NCBI GenBank assembly: GCA_963624095.1
Contig: CAVFNZ010000066.1
Location: 1-13,604, forward strand
Length of the DNA stretch: 13,604 bases
Direction: 5' to 3'
Origin: Phocaeicola_A sp963624095
Lineage (GTDB): Bacteria; Bacteroidota; Bacteroidia; Bacteroidales; Bacteroidaceae
Shown here: positions 6,739 to 13,604 of the stretch, in pieces
How the letters are laid out: each line of letters begins with the position of its first letter
How positions within the stretch are numbered: position 1 is the stretch's first letter
Program-made: the position numbers and the translations under genes
The notes under the pieces: generated by a model
Told to the model about the DNA's origin: nothing
The model's input: the letters and a program-made list of their open reading frames with translations, nothing else
Database searches by the model: none

Positions 6739-7821
6739 ATGGACGATTTTCAGACACACTCAGGACTATACCGTCATGCCTTTCAACAAACAATAGACGG
6801 AAGAGAAACAGACCTATATGTGCTCACCAACGCCACCGGCGGAGAGGTAGCGGTCACCAACTACGGATGCGCCCTCCTCACTTGGCTGGTTCCGGACAAA
6901 GAGGGAAAGATGGGCAACATCCTACAAGGACACGACAGCATACAACATCTGATAGACAGTGAGGTCGACTGTCTCAGCACTACCATAGGCCGATACGGCA
7001 ACCGCATTTGTGACGGACGTTTCACGCTGGACGGCAAAGAGTATCGGTTGGAACGCAACAACGGCAAGAATTCGCTCCACGGAGGCCCAAAGGGTTTCCA
7101 CAAGAGAGTGTGGACGATGGTGAGCCAATCCGGCAACTCCGTCACGTTCCGTTACCAAGCCCAAGACGGTGAAGAGGGATTTCCCGGTGCCTTGTCCGTC
7201 ACGCTGACCTATACGCTGGACAATGACAACGCCCTGAGGATGGATTATCAGGCGGAATGCGACAAGAAGACGATTATCAACCTGACCAACCACGCCTTCT
7301 TCAGCCTCTCGGGCATCGGCAATCCGACCCCCAGCCAAATGGGCAACATCGTCACCATCAATGCCGACTTCTATTTACCTACCGACGAGACCAACATCCC
7401 CACGGGCGAGATTCTGAAAGTGGCGGATACACCGATGGACTTCCGCACACCGCACGCCATTGGCGAGCGTATCAACGAACCGTTTGAGCAGTTGAAATGC
7501 GGCCATGGCTACGACCACTGCTATGTGCTGAACAAGACCGAAGCGGGCGATAACACCCTTGCCGCAACCTGTTTCGACCCCGTCAGCGGACGTACGTTGG
7601 AAGTGTTCACCACCGAACCGGGCGTACAATTCTACACCGCCAACTGGAATCACGGCATGAAGGGAGCCTTCGGCAGTACGTTCCCCGACCGGAGCGCCGT
7701 ATGCTTCGAAGCGCAACATTTCCCCGACACGCCAAACAGGAGCTACTTTCCTACAGCTGTACTCAACCCGGGCGAGACATACAAACAAACAACCATCTAC
7801 CGCATCAAGATTAACCACTAA
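6739..7821 (+). CDS. galM: Aldose 1-epimerase (galactose mutarotase), cytoplasmic
   Basis: A 360-residue protein of the aldose-1-epimerase family that interconverts beta- and alpha-D-galactose, so that galactokinase gets its alpha anomer. Catalytic residues line up with E. coli GalM: H114 in NSLHGGPKGF, the acid H185 in NLTNHAFFSL and the base E324 in CFEAQHFPDTPN. The substrate-contact segment GRYGNRI is at 84-90. There is no signal peptide, so it acts in the cytoplasm. This contrasts with the lipoprotein paralogue encoded at 9313. It is the first gene of a two-gene operon, with galK starting 14 bp after its stop. Length is normal for the family. A different natural hexose cannot be excluded, but the galK neighbour makes galactose very likely. 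Confidence 0.95.
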   Translation: MDDFQTHSGLYRHAFQQTIDGRETDLYVLTNATGGEVAVTNYGCALLTWLVPDKEGKMGNILQGHDSIQHLIDSEVDCLSTTIGRYGNRICDGRFTLDGKEYRLERNNGKNSLHGGPKGFHKRVWTMVSQSGNSVTFRYQAQDGEEGFPGALSVTLTYTLDNDNALRMDYQAECDKKTIINLTNHAFFSLSGIGNPTPSQMGNIVTINADFYLPTDETNIPTGEILKVADTPMDFRTPHAIGERINEPFEQLKCGHGYDHCYVLNKTEAGDNTLAATCFDPVSGRTLEVFTTEPGVQFYTANWNHGMKGAFGSTFPDRSAVCFEAQHFPDTPNRSYFPTAVLNPGETYKQTTIYRIKINH

Positions 7822-7835
7822 ATAGATCAAGCAAT

Positions 7836-8990
7836 ATGGATATAGAGTATGTGAGAAGCCGCTTCATCAAGCACTTTGATGGAGAGACAGGCTCTGTTTA
7901 CGCGGCTCCCGGCCGCATCAACCTGATTGGTGAGCACACTGATTATAACGGAGGCTTCGTCTTCCCAGGAGCGATTGACAAGGGAATGATTGCGGAGCTG
8001 AAACCCAATGGAACAAACAAGGTACGCGCCTACTCCATCGACCTGAAGGATTATGTGGAGTTTGGCCTGAACGAAGAAGACGCCCCGCGGGCCAGCTGGG
8101 CCCGCTACCTGTTCGGCATCTGCCGGGAGATGATAAAACGAGGCGTGAAAGTGGAGGGATTCAACACCGCTTTTGCAGGTGATGTCCCCTTGGGCGCGGG
8201 CATGTCTTCATCCGCCGCCCTCGAAAGTGCCTACGCTTACGCCCTCAACGACCTGTTTGGCGACAACCGGATAGACAAGTTCGAGTTGGCGAAGGTCGGT
8301 CAGGCCACGGAACATAATTATATAGGTGTAAACTGCGGCATCATGGACCAGTTCGCTTCCGTGTTCGGAAAGAGAGACCAGCTCATCCGGCTGGACTGCC
8401 GTTCGCTGGAGTATCAGTACTTCCCCTTCAAGCCCGAAGGCTATCGTCTGGTGTTGCTCGACTCCGTGGTGAAACACGAACTGGCATCGTCCGCCTACAA
8501 CAAACGCCGCCAAAGTTGTGAGTCGGTGGTGGCCGCCATCCAACAGAACCATCCGCACGTCAGCTGCTTGCGCGACGCGGACCTGGAGATGCTGAAAGAG
8601 GTATCGAACGCAGTGTCACAAGAGGACTACAAGCGTGCCGAGTACGTCATCGAAGAGGTGCAGCGCGTGTTGGACGTGTGCGACGCTCTTGAGAAGAATG
8701 ACTATGAGACCGTGGGACAGAAGATGTACGAGACACACCAAGGCATGAGCAAACTTTATGAGGTTAGCTGCGATGAGCTGGACTTCCTGAACGATTGCGC
8801 CAAGGCGCACGGCGTGACAGGATCGCGCGTCATGGGAGGCGGATTCGGCGGCTGTACCATCAACCTGGTGAAGGACGACCTCTACGACAGCTTCGTTCAC
8901 GAAACCGCGGAACGTTTTATCAGCAAATACAAGCGTGCACCCAAGGTGTACGACGTGGTTATCAGCGACGGAGCGCGCAAACTGATTTAA
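7836..8990 (+). CDS. galK: Galactokinase
   Basis: A 384-residue GHMP-family kinase that phosphorylates alpha-D-galactose to galactose 1-phosphate, the first committed step of the Leloir pathway. The galactokinase signature PGRINLIGEHTDYNGG (25-40) supplies R27, E33, H34 and D36 for sugar binding and catalysis. The GHMP ATP loop is PLGAGMSSSAALES (118-131). The catalytic Asp is D171 in GVNCGIMDQF. The third GHMP motif VMGGGFGGCTINLV lies close to the C-terminus. It is co-transcribed with galM. No galT or galE and no galactose permease are in the operon, so those steps must be encoded elsewhere or, for transport, possibly by the symporter at 10498. Confidence 0.97.
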   Translation: MDIEYVRSRFIKHFDGETGSVYAAPGRINLIGEHTDYNGGFVFPGAIDKGMIAELKPNGTNKVRAYSIDLKDYVEFGLNEEDAPRASWARYLFGICREMIKRGVKVEGFNTAFAGDVPLGAGMSSSAALESAYAYALNDLFGDNRIDKFELAKVGQATEHNYIGVNCGIMDQFASVFGKRDQLIRLDCRSLEYQYFPFKPEGYRLVLLDSVVKHELASSAYNKRRQSCESVVAAIQQNHPHVSCLRDADLEMLKEVSNAVSQEDYKRAEYVIEEVQRVLDVCDALEKNDYETVGQKMYETHQGMSKLYEVSCDELDFLNDCAKAHGVTGSRVMGGGFGGCTINLVKDDLYDSFVHETAERFISKYKRAPKVYDVVISDGARKLI

Positions 8991-8992
8991 AC

Positions 8993-9030
8993 TGCGGACG
9001 AGCCATGCGTCTCCGCATGGCTCGTCCGCA
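8993..9030 (+). terminator. Long perfect hairpin after galK
   Basis: Two perfect 17-bp arms (8993-9009 and 9014-9030; arm TGCGGACGAGCCATGCG) flank a TCTC loop, starting 3 bases after the galK stop. The GC-rich stem is strong enough to end transcription or block 3' exonucleases. The next bases are TAAACGGCTC with no U-tract, so it is not a textbook intrinsic terminator. Confidence 0.7.
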
Positions 9031-9096
9031 TAAACGGCTCTCCCCTTGTTCCCTTTGGGCTTGGACATACCGTTAAAATAGAGGAACTCTTTACGC

Positions 9097-9161
9097 TGTG
9101 CGCACAAAAGGTGTAAAAAGAACACTTTCTGTGTTGCATAACATAAAGCATTCCTCTTATG
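9097..9161 (+). promoter_or_regulatory. Cluster of dyads upstream of the arabinose-type operon
   Basis: Several small inverted repeats sit together. There is a perfect 10-bp palindrome TGTGCGCACA (9097-9106), a GTGT-N7-ACAC dyad with flanking AAA/TTT (about 9106-9128), TGTT-GCAT-AACA (9132-9143) and CATAA-N10-TTATG (9142-9161). The last overlaps the expected -33 region of the weak promoter at 9179, the position expected for a repressor such as AraR. The others could bind a CRP-type activator. These are candidates only; I do not know the operator sequence of this species. Confidence 0.4.
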
Positions 9162-9178
9162 GTTTAGATTATTTGCCG

Positions 9179-9186
9179 TAACTTTA
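9179..9186 (+). promoter_or_regulatory. Weak -7 box for the arabinose-type operon
   Basis: TAACTTTA matches TAnnTTTG except in its last base. No TTTG occurs at the expected -33 position (about 9155-9158). A start near 9193 would give a leader of about 120 nt. A weak promoter lacking -33 would fit dependence on an activator. Confidence 0.35.
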
Positions 9187-9208
9187 CAACCGATTTTGAG
9201 ATTTTGTA

Positions 9209-9262
9209 CAACCCGACCTCGCGTGTCTTGCCCAACCACTCAATAGAGTGATTGGCGGGTTG
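9209..9262 (+). promoter_or_regulatory. Foldable leader RNA ahead of the lipoprotein epimerase gene
   Basis: An inner hairpin (9232-9255) has 10-nt arms pairing at 9 positions around an AATA loop. It abuts an outer 7-bp stem, CAACCCG (9209-9215) with CGGGTTG (9256-9262). The structure falls wholly within the predicted 5' leader and ends 50 bases before the ATG at 9313. It does not match a riboswitch class that I recognise. Confidence 0.4.
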
Positions 9263-9312
9263 GACGACCTCAAACAAACGAGTAATCACTTTTAATAATT
9301 AACTAATAAATC

Positions 9313-10461
9313 ATGAGAGACATGAAAAAGTCATTGATTGGATTAGGCATGACAGTGGCCCTGATGACCGCTTGTACGCCTAAAGCCAAACAAACAACAA
9401 CTCTGTCGGGATTGTCTCCCGATAAATTCAAAACAGAAGTGAACGGGAAGCAGACTCAGCTCTATACGCTTACCAACGCGAAAGGGATGGAGGTGTGCGT
9501 CACCAACTTTGGCGGACGTATCGTTTCCGTCATGGTGCCGGACAAGAACGGAGTCATGCAGGATGTTGTCCTGGGATTTGACAGCATCGCGGACTACATC
9601 AACGTACCGAGTGACTTCGGCGCGTCCATTGGCCGCTACGCGAACCGCATCAACCAAGGTCGCATCGTCATCGACGGCGTAGAGATTCAATTGCCGCAAA
9701 ACAACTACGGCCATTGTCTGCACGGAGGACCGCAAGGCTGGCAGTATCAGGTGTACGAAGGCAACCAGACCAACGACAGCACACTGACCCTGACCCTCCT
9801 TTCACCCGACGGTGACGCCAACTTCCCGGGTAACGTGACAGCCAGTGTCACCTACACCCTCACCAGCGACAACGCTATCGACATCAAGTATAACGCTACC
9901 ACGGACAAGAAGACGGTCATCAACATGACCAACCACTCTTACTTCAACCTCTCCGGCAACGCGGAGAACACCGTTCTGGACAACATCCTGTATGTGAACG
10001 CCTCCAACTTCACTCCGGTGGACAGCACGTTCATGACAACCGGCGAAATCGCTCCGGTGGCAGAGACTCCGATGGACTTCACCACCGCCAAGGAAGTGGG
10101 TAAGGAAATTGACGACTATGCCTATGAACAGCTGAAGAACGGCATGGGTTACGACCACAACTGGGTGCTCAACACCAACGGCAACGACAAGGAAGTGGCA
10201 GCCCGTCTGGTTTGCCCCGAAACAGGCATCACGCTGGAAGTCTACACCGACGAACCGGGCATCCAAGTCTACACGGGCAACTTCCTCGACGGCACGGTGA
10301 CAGGAAAGAGGGGCATCATCTACAACCAACGCGTGGGCATCTGCCTTGAGACCCAGCACTATCCTGACACCCCGAACAAACCTGAATGGCCGTCGGCTTA
10401 CCTTGAACCGGGACAGACTTACACGAGCCATACGGTGTTCAAGTTCGGCGTAGAGAAATAA
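9313..10461 (+). CDS. Aldose 1-epimerase lipoprotein (arabinose-operon galM paralogue)
   Basis: A 382-residue mutarotase with an N-terminal lipoprotein signal. A basic MKK start leads into the hydrophobic stretch SLIGLGMTVALMTAC, with C21 as the probable lipidated residue. The ATG at 9322 (MKKSL) is an equally good start. Catalytic residues are kept: H137 in HCLHGGPQGW, H208 in NMTNHSYFNL and E346 in CLETQHYPDTPN. The residues after the cysteine (TPKAKQ) are basic and lack the acidic lipoprotein-export signal of Bacteroidetes surface lipoproteins, so I expect it to face the periplasm. There it would equilibrate anomers before uptake by the symporter encoded 36 bp downstream. In B. thetaiotaomicron the equivalent gene of the arabinose operon is called araM. 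It is clearly a paralogue of the protein at 6739. Confidence 0.92.
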   Translation: MRDMKKSLIGLGMTVALMTACTPKAKQTTTLSGLSPDKFKTEVNGKQTQLYTLTNAKGMEVCVTNFGGRIVSVMVPDKNGVMQDVVLGFDSIADYINVPSDFGASIGRYANRINQGRIVIDGVEIQLPQNNYGHCLHGGPQGWQYQVYEGNQTNDSTLTLTLLSPDGDANFPGNVTASVTYTLTSDNAIDIKYNATTDKKTVINMTNHSYFNLSGNAENTVLDNILYVNASNFTPVDSTFMTTGEIAPVAETPMDFTTAKEVGKEIDDYAYEQLKNGMGYDHNWVLNTNGNDKEVAARLVCPETGITLEVYTDEPGIQVYTGNFLDGTVTGKRGIIYNQRVGICLETQHYPDTPNKPEWPSAYLEPGQTYTSHTVFKFGVEK

Positions 10462-10497
10462 CCAACATAACAAACAAATAACACATTGATTAACTAA

Positions 10498-12396
10498 ATG
10501 AATGCATCTGGATTCGCTACCATTGATTACGCAATCTTTGGAGCTTACATTGTTCTCTTGATTTTCTTGGGACTATTCCTGTCCCGCAATAAGAAGGGAC
10601 AAGAGAAAAACGCCAATGATTACTTCTTGGCAGGAAACACGCTGACTTGGTGGGCCGTAGGTGCCTCACTGATTGCAGCCAACATCTCAGCCGAACAGTT
10701 CATCGGTATGAGTGGTTCGGGTTACAAAATCGGTCTGTGCATCGCGGCATACGAGTTGATGGCCGCCGCAGCCCTGATTCTTGTGGCCAAGTTCTTGTTA
10801 CCCGTGATGATTGAACGGAAGATATTCACCATCCCGCAGTTCCTCCGCGAACGTTACAACAACGGTGTGGGTTTGGCGTTTTCCATCTTCTGGTTGTTCC
10901 TCTACGTGTTTGTCAACCTGACTTCCGTCGCCTGGCTGGGTGCGTTGGCCATTGAACAAATCTTGGGTATCGACCCCCAATTCCGTATGTGCATCATCAT
11001 CGCCTTGTTCGTCATCGCCGGTGTCTACTCCATCTACGGAGGTCTGTCGGCTGTGGCTTGGACGGATGTCATGCAGGTTGTCTTCCTCGTCGGTGGTGGT
11101 CTGATTACCGCTTACTTCGCTCTCGAAGCCGTTTCCGGCGAAGGTCACGGCGCATGGGAAGGTTTCACCATCATCTTCGACAAACTGAAGTCCATACCCG
11201 ATGACACTCACTTCAACCTGATTGTGGATGCGGCCAAGTCGCCCGACTCATTCAAAGACCTGCCGGGTATCGTGGTTATCGTCGGTGGTCTGTGGTTGAC
11301 CAACCTGGGTTACTGGGGCTTCAACCAGTACATTATTCAGAAAGGTTTGGCGGCAAAGAGTTTAAGAGAGGCAAAAAAAGGCCTTATCTTCGCCGGCTTC
11401 CTGAAGATTTTGATTCCGTTCATCGTTGTATTGCCCGGTATCTGCGCATACGTGATGTTCAACTATCCCGAGGCTATCCCCGGACTGCAGGACGGTTACT
11501 TCCAGATTTCCGGAGAGATAAAGGTTTCCGACGAGGCTTATCCTTGGTTGATTCATAACTTCACCCCTGTAGGCATCAAGGGATTGTCATTCGCGGCTTT
11601 GGCTGCCGCCGTCATCTCTTCGCTGGCCTCCATGTTCAACTCCACCTCCACCATCTTCACGATGGATATCTACAAGCAGTACATCAATAAGTCCGCTTCG
11701 GAGAAGAAACTGGTGAACGTAGGCCGTATCACGGCTTTGGCTTCTTTGATTATCGCCGCCATCGCCGTTGAACCGCTGTTGGGCGGTCTCGACCAGGCCT
11801 TCCAGTACATCCAGGAATATTCCGGTTTCATCTATCCGGGTATCGTCATCGTGTTCGGTCTGGGTCTGTTGTGGAAACGCGCTACGGGCAAGGCGGCCGT
11901 ATGGACCTCCATCGCCACTATCCCCGCAGGTGTCTTCTTCAAGGTCATGTTCCCCGACATGCCGTTCCAGTTCCGTATGGGCTATGTGTTCATCGTATTG
12001 GCCATCATCTTCATCGCCATCACTTATAGCGACGAGTCGGCCCGTGCCGTTGAACAACCCATCGCTGAAGACCGTGCCAAGATGATGAAGTGGAGCCGCA
12101 TTCTCGGCTTCTTCGCCGCCATCTGTCTGGCAGTGGCCGTCATCGAGAAGGTTATGCTCATGGCTGGCAGTGAACTCGCTTTGCACCTCGATAACATCGG
12201 ATTTGAGTCGTTCTTCTTCACGGCGGCTATTCTGGCAGTCCTCTCGTTGTTCCTCTACTCTAACTCGAACGACAAGAAGGAAGACGTCAAGGCCTTGGCC
12301 ATCGACTTGAGTTTGTTCAAGACCGACAAAGGCTTTGCTATCGGTGCCGGCGGCATCTGCCTGATTTTGGCGATACTCTACACTGTATTCTGGTAA
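10498..12396 (+). CDS. araP: Na+/sugar symporter of the SSS family (vSGLT-like)
   Basis: A 632-residue inner-membrane protein with about 14 hydrophobic segments, importing a sugar with sodium. The first helix is about residues 10-29. The SSS signature GGLSAVAWTDVMQ is at 181-193. The Na2-site helix SSLASMFNSTSTIFTMDIYK (374-393) is nearly as in Vibrio vSGLT. From memory of vSGLT, sugar contacts are also kept: N62 and Q67 (AANISAEQFIG), E86 (AAYELM), N269 (WLTNLGYWGFNQ), K294 (EAKKG) and the Gln of YIQEYSG. One contact Ser of vSGLT appears to be Ala89. The C-terminus ends in a final helix (ILAILYTVFW). It lies between the lipoprotein epimerase and araR (9-bp gap), as AraP does in B. thetaiotaomicron. 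Arabinose uptake is therefore likely, with galactose also possible. Confidence 0.9.
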   Translation: MNASGFATIDYAIFGAYIVLLIFLGLFLSRNKKGQEKNANDYFLAGNTLTWWAVGASLIAANISAEQFIGMSGSGYKIGLCIAAYELMAAAALILVAKFLLPVMIERKIFTIPQFLRERYNNGVGLAFSIFWLFLYVFVNLTSVAWLGALAIEQILGIDPQFRMCIIIALFVIAGVYSIYGGLSAVAWTDVMQVVFLVGGGLITAYFALEAVSGEGHGAWEGFTIIFDKLKSIPDDTHFNLIVDAAKSPDSFKDLPGIVVIVGGLWLTNLGYWGFNQYIIQKGLAAKSLREAKKGLIFAGFLKILIPFIVVLPGICAYVMFNYPEAIPGLQDGYFQISGEIKVSDEAYPWLIHNFTPVGIKGLSFAALAAAVISSLASMFNSTSTIFTMDIYKQYINKSASEKKLVNVGRITALASLIIAAIAVEPLLGGLDQAFQYIQEYSGFIYPGIVIVFGLGLLWKRATGKAAVWTSIATIPAGVFFKVMFPDMPFQFRMGYVFIVLAIIFIAITYSDESARAVEQPIAEDRAKMMKWSRILGFFAAICLAVAVIEKVMLMAGSELALHLDNIGFESFFFTAAILAVLSLFLYSNSNDKKEDVKALAIDLSLFKTDKGFAIGAGGICLILAILYTVFW

Positions 12397-12405
12397 TAAC
12401 GGTAT

Positions 12406-13095
12406 ATGACATCTTACTATACTGTCAATCCTAAATTCTACATCTCCGTTGATTGCATCATTTTTGGATTCAATCAACGGGGATTGAGCTTACTTCTTCT
12501 GAAAAGGAAGATGGACCCCGAACGGGGTAAATGGTCATTGATGGGAGGTTTTGTTCAGGAGAACGAGAGCGTGAACGACGCGGCCAAACGCGTATTGCGC
12601 GAGCTGACAGGCCTGTCGGACGTGTTCATGGAACAGGTTGGCGCGTTTGGTGAGATTCACCGCGATACCGGCGAACGGGTTGTCTCCGTTGCCTACTACG
12701 CGTTCATCAACATTGATGAGTACGACAAGGAGTCGGTGAGAAGACACAACGCCTACTGGACAGAAATCCACAATGTACCCGAATTGATTTTCGACCACGA
12801 ACAGATGGTCAAGCAAGCGCTCGAACAGATGCGCAGGAAAGCGGCGATAGCCCCTATAGGCTTCAACCTGCTCCCCAAACAGTTCACCCTGACACAACTG
12901 CAAAATCTCTATGAAGCCATCTTTGGCCAGGCACTTGACAAGCGCAACTTCCGCAAGAAGGTAGCCGAGATGGGATTCATTGAGCCAACGGACATGATAG
13001 ACAAGACCTGCTCCAAACGGGGAGCCAGACTCTATCAGTTCAACCAAAACGTATTTGACAAAGACCCAAAATTCAAACTATATAAGATATGCTAG
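12406..13095 (+). CDS. araR: NrtR/Nudix-type transcriptional regulator of L-arabinose use (AraR)
   Basis: A 229-residue two-domain protein. Residues 1-145 form a Nudix fold and residues 158-212 a winged helix-turn-helix (QFTLTQLQNLYEAIFGQ to RGARLYQFN). The Nudix box, around residues 48-70, is eroded: two of the three catalytic glutamates of REUxEExGU are V63 and L67 in RVLRELTGL. A sensor role rather than hydrolysis is therefore expected. In B. thetaiotaomicron BtAraR (BT0354) has this architecture. It binds L-arabinose in the Nudix domain and then releases its operator, so it works as a repressor relieved by arabinose. Placement between the symporter and araD matches. It overlaps araD by 7 bases, so it is likely autoregulated as part of the operon. 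Generic annotation would be Nudix hydrolase. Confidence 0.9.
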   Translation: MTSYYTVNPKFYISVDCIIFGFNQRGLSLLLLKRKMDPERGKWSLMGGFVQENESVNDAAKRVLRELTGLSDVFMEQVGAFGEIHRDTGERVVSVAYYAFINIDEYDKESVRRHNAYWTEIHNVPELIFDHEQMVKQALEQMRRKAAIAPIGFNLLPKQFTLTQLQNLYEAIFGQALDKRNFRKKVAEMGFIEPTDMIDKTCSKRGARLYQFNQNVFDKDPKFKLYKIC

Positions 13096-13604
13096 AAGGA
13101 TTAAAAGAGAAGGTATTCAAGGCTAACTTAGACCTCGTGAAACATGGTTTGGTGATCTTCACATGGGGTAACGTATCGGCCATCGACCGCCAGTCGGGAC
13201 TGGTTGTCATCAAGCCGAGCGGAGTAGCCTACGACGTAATGAAAGCGGAAGACATGGTGGTTGTGGACCTCGACGGCAACGTCATCGAAGGAAACCTGAA
13301 CCCCTCTTCGGACACCCCTACACACCTCGTACTGTACAAAGCGTTTCCGGAGATAGGAGGCGTGGTACACACCCACTCCACCTATGCCACCGCATGGGCA
13401 CAGGCCGGAAAGGACATTCCCAACATCGGCACCACACACGCCGACTATTTCTATAAAGAGATTCCTTGCACGGCGGACATGACCGAAGCCGAAGTGATGG
13501 GTGACTATGAACTGGAGACAGGCAATGTCATCGTGAAACGTTTCCAGGGTATGAACCCCGTACACACACCGGGTGTGCTGGTGAAGAACCACGGACCTTT
13601 CGCT
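13089..13604 (+). CDS. araD: L-ribulose-5-phosphate 4-epimerase, truncated by the window edge
   Basis: The first 172 codons of a class II aldolase-fold enzyme, about 230 residues when complete, with no stop before the window ends. It converts L-ribulose 5-phosphate to D-xylulose 5-phosphate, the last step of the isomerase route for L-arabinose. Family residues are visible: FTWGNVSAID (24-33), PSGV (43-46), SSDTPTH with D75, zinc ligands H94 and H96 in VVHTHSTYA, the catalytic D119 in TTHADYF and the third zinc ligand H168 in KNHGPF. The ATG at 13089 lies inside the end of araR (7-bp overlap), a sign of translational coupling. L-fuculose-phosphate aldolases share the fold, but the motifs and context favour AraD. 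araA and araB are expected beyond the edge. Confidence 0.94.
   Translation, partial: MLEGLKEKVFKANLDLVKHGLVIFTWGNVSAIDRQSGLVVIKPSGVAYDVMKAEDMVVVDLDGNVIEGNLNPSSDTPTHLVLYKAFPEIGGVVHTHSTYATAWAQAGKDIPNIGTTHADYFYKEIPCTADMTEAEVMGDYELETGNVIVKRFQGMNPVHTPGVLVKNHGPFA

Noticed and set aside
8616..9239. 207-codon minus-strand open frame spanning the galK end and the regulatory gap
   Set aside because: Most of it is antisense to galK. It crosses the 17-bp hairpin, and the non-overlapping part shows no domain.
11587..12477. 296-codon minus-strand open frame
   Set aside because: It is antisense to the symporter, and its D/E/H/Q-rich translation mirrors the hydrophobic codons of the real gene.

Overview
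The window looks like a chromosomal stretch from a member of the Bacteroidales, in the Bacteroides/Phocaeicola/Prevotella group. Two lines of evidence point there. The promoters fit the Bacteroidetes pattern (-33 TTTG and -7 TAnnTTTG with a 20-nt spacer) and the genes lack obvious Shine-Dalgarno sequences. The gene set also fits: an NrtR/Nudix-type arabinose regulator, a vSGLT-like Na+/sugar symporter and a lipoprotein aldose epimerase next to araD. The species cannot be named from the sequence alone.

Left part (minus strand, 4955 to 202): a tight four-gene operon. It encodes the two halves of a split transketolase, a glycerol-kinase-like FGGY sugar kinase and an L-fucose/L-arabinose-isomerase-fold protein. 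It starts at a near-consensus promoter at 4994-5025 and ends at a perfect 13-bp hairpin at 144-174. The combination isomerase + FGGY kinase + two-subunit transketolase matches the D-apiose route (D-apiose to D-apulose to apulose 4-phosphate, then transketolation to xylulose 5-phosphate and glycerone phosphate). The enzyme classes are seen; apiose as substrate is inferred.

Centre (plus strand): folC (5088-6392) is divergent from that operon. It is followed by a 346-bp gene-free stretch holding three 22-bp tandem repeats, a TTCG-loop hairpin and a strong promoter. That promoter serves galM-galK (6739-8990), the cytoplasmic entry of galactose into the Leloir pathway. A perfect 17-bp-arm hairpin follows galK.

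Right part (plus strand): a 322-bp regulatory region with several small dyads and a foldable leader precedes a second operon. This operon holds a lipoprotein galM paralogue, an SSS-family symporter, the Nudix-type regulator araR and the start of araD, which is cut by the window edge. The order matches the known L-arabinose operon of Bacteroides thetaiotaomicron.

Taken together, the window reads as a pentose/galactose assimilation region: probable apiose, galactose and arabinose, all sugars of pectic side chains, with the housekeeping gene folC between them. No phage, IS element, CRISPR array, tRNA or rRNA was seen.
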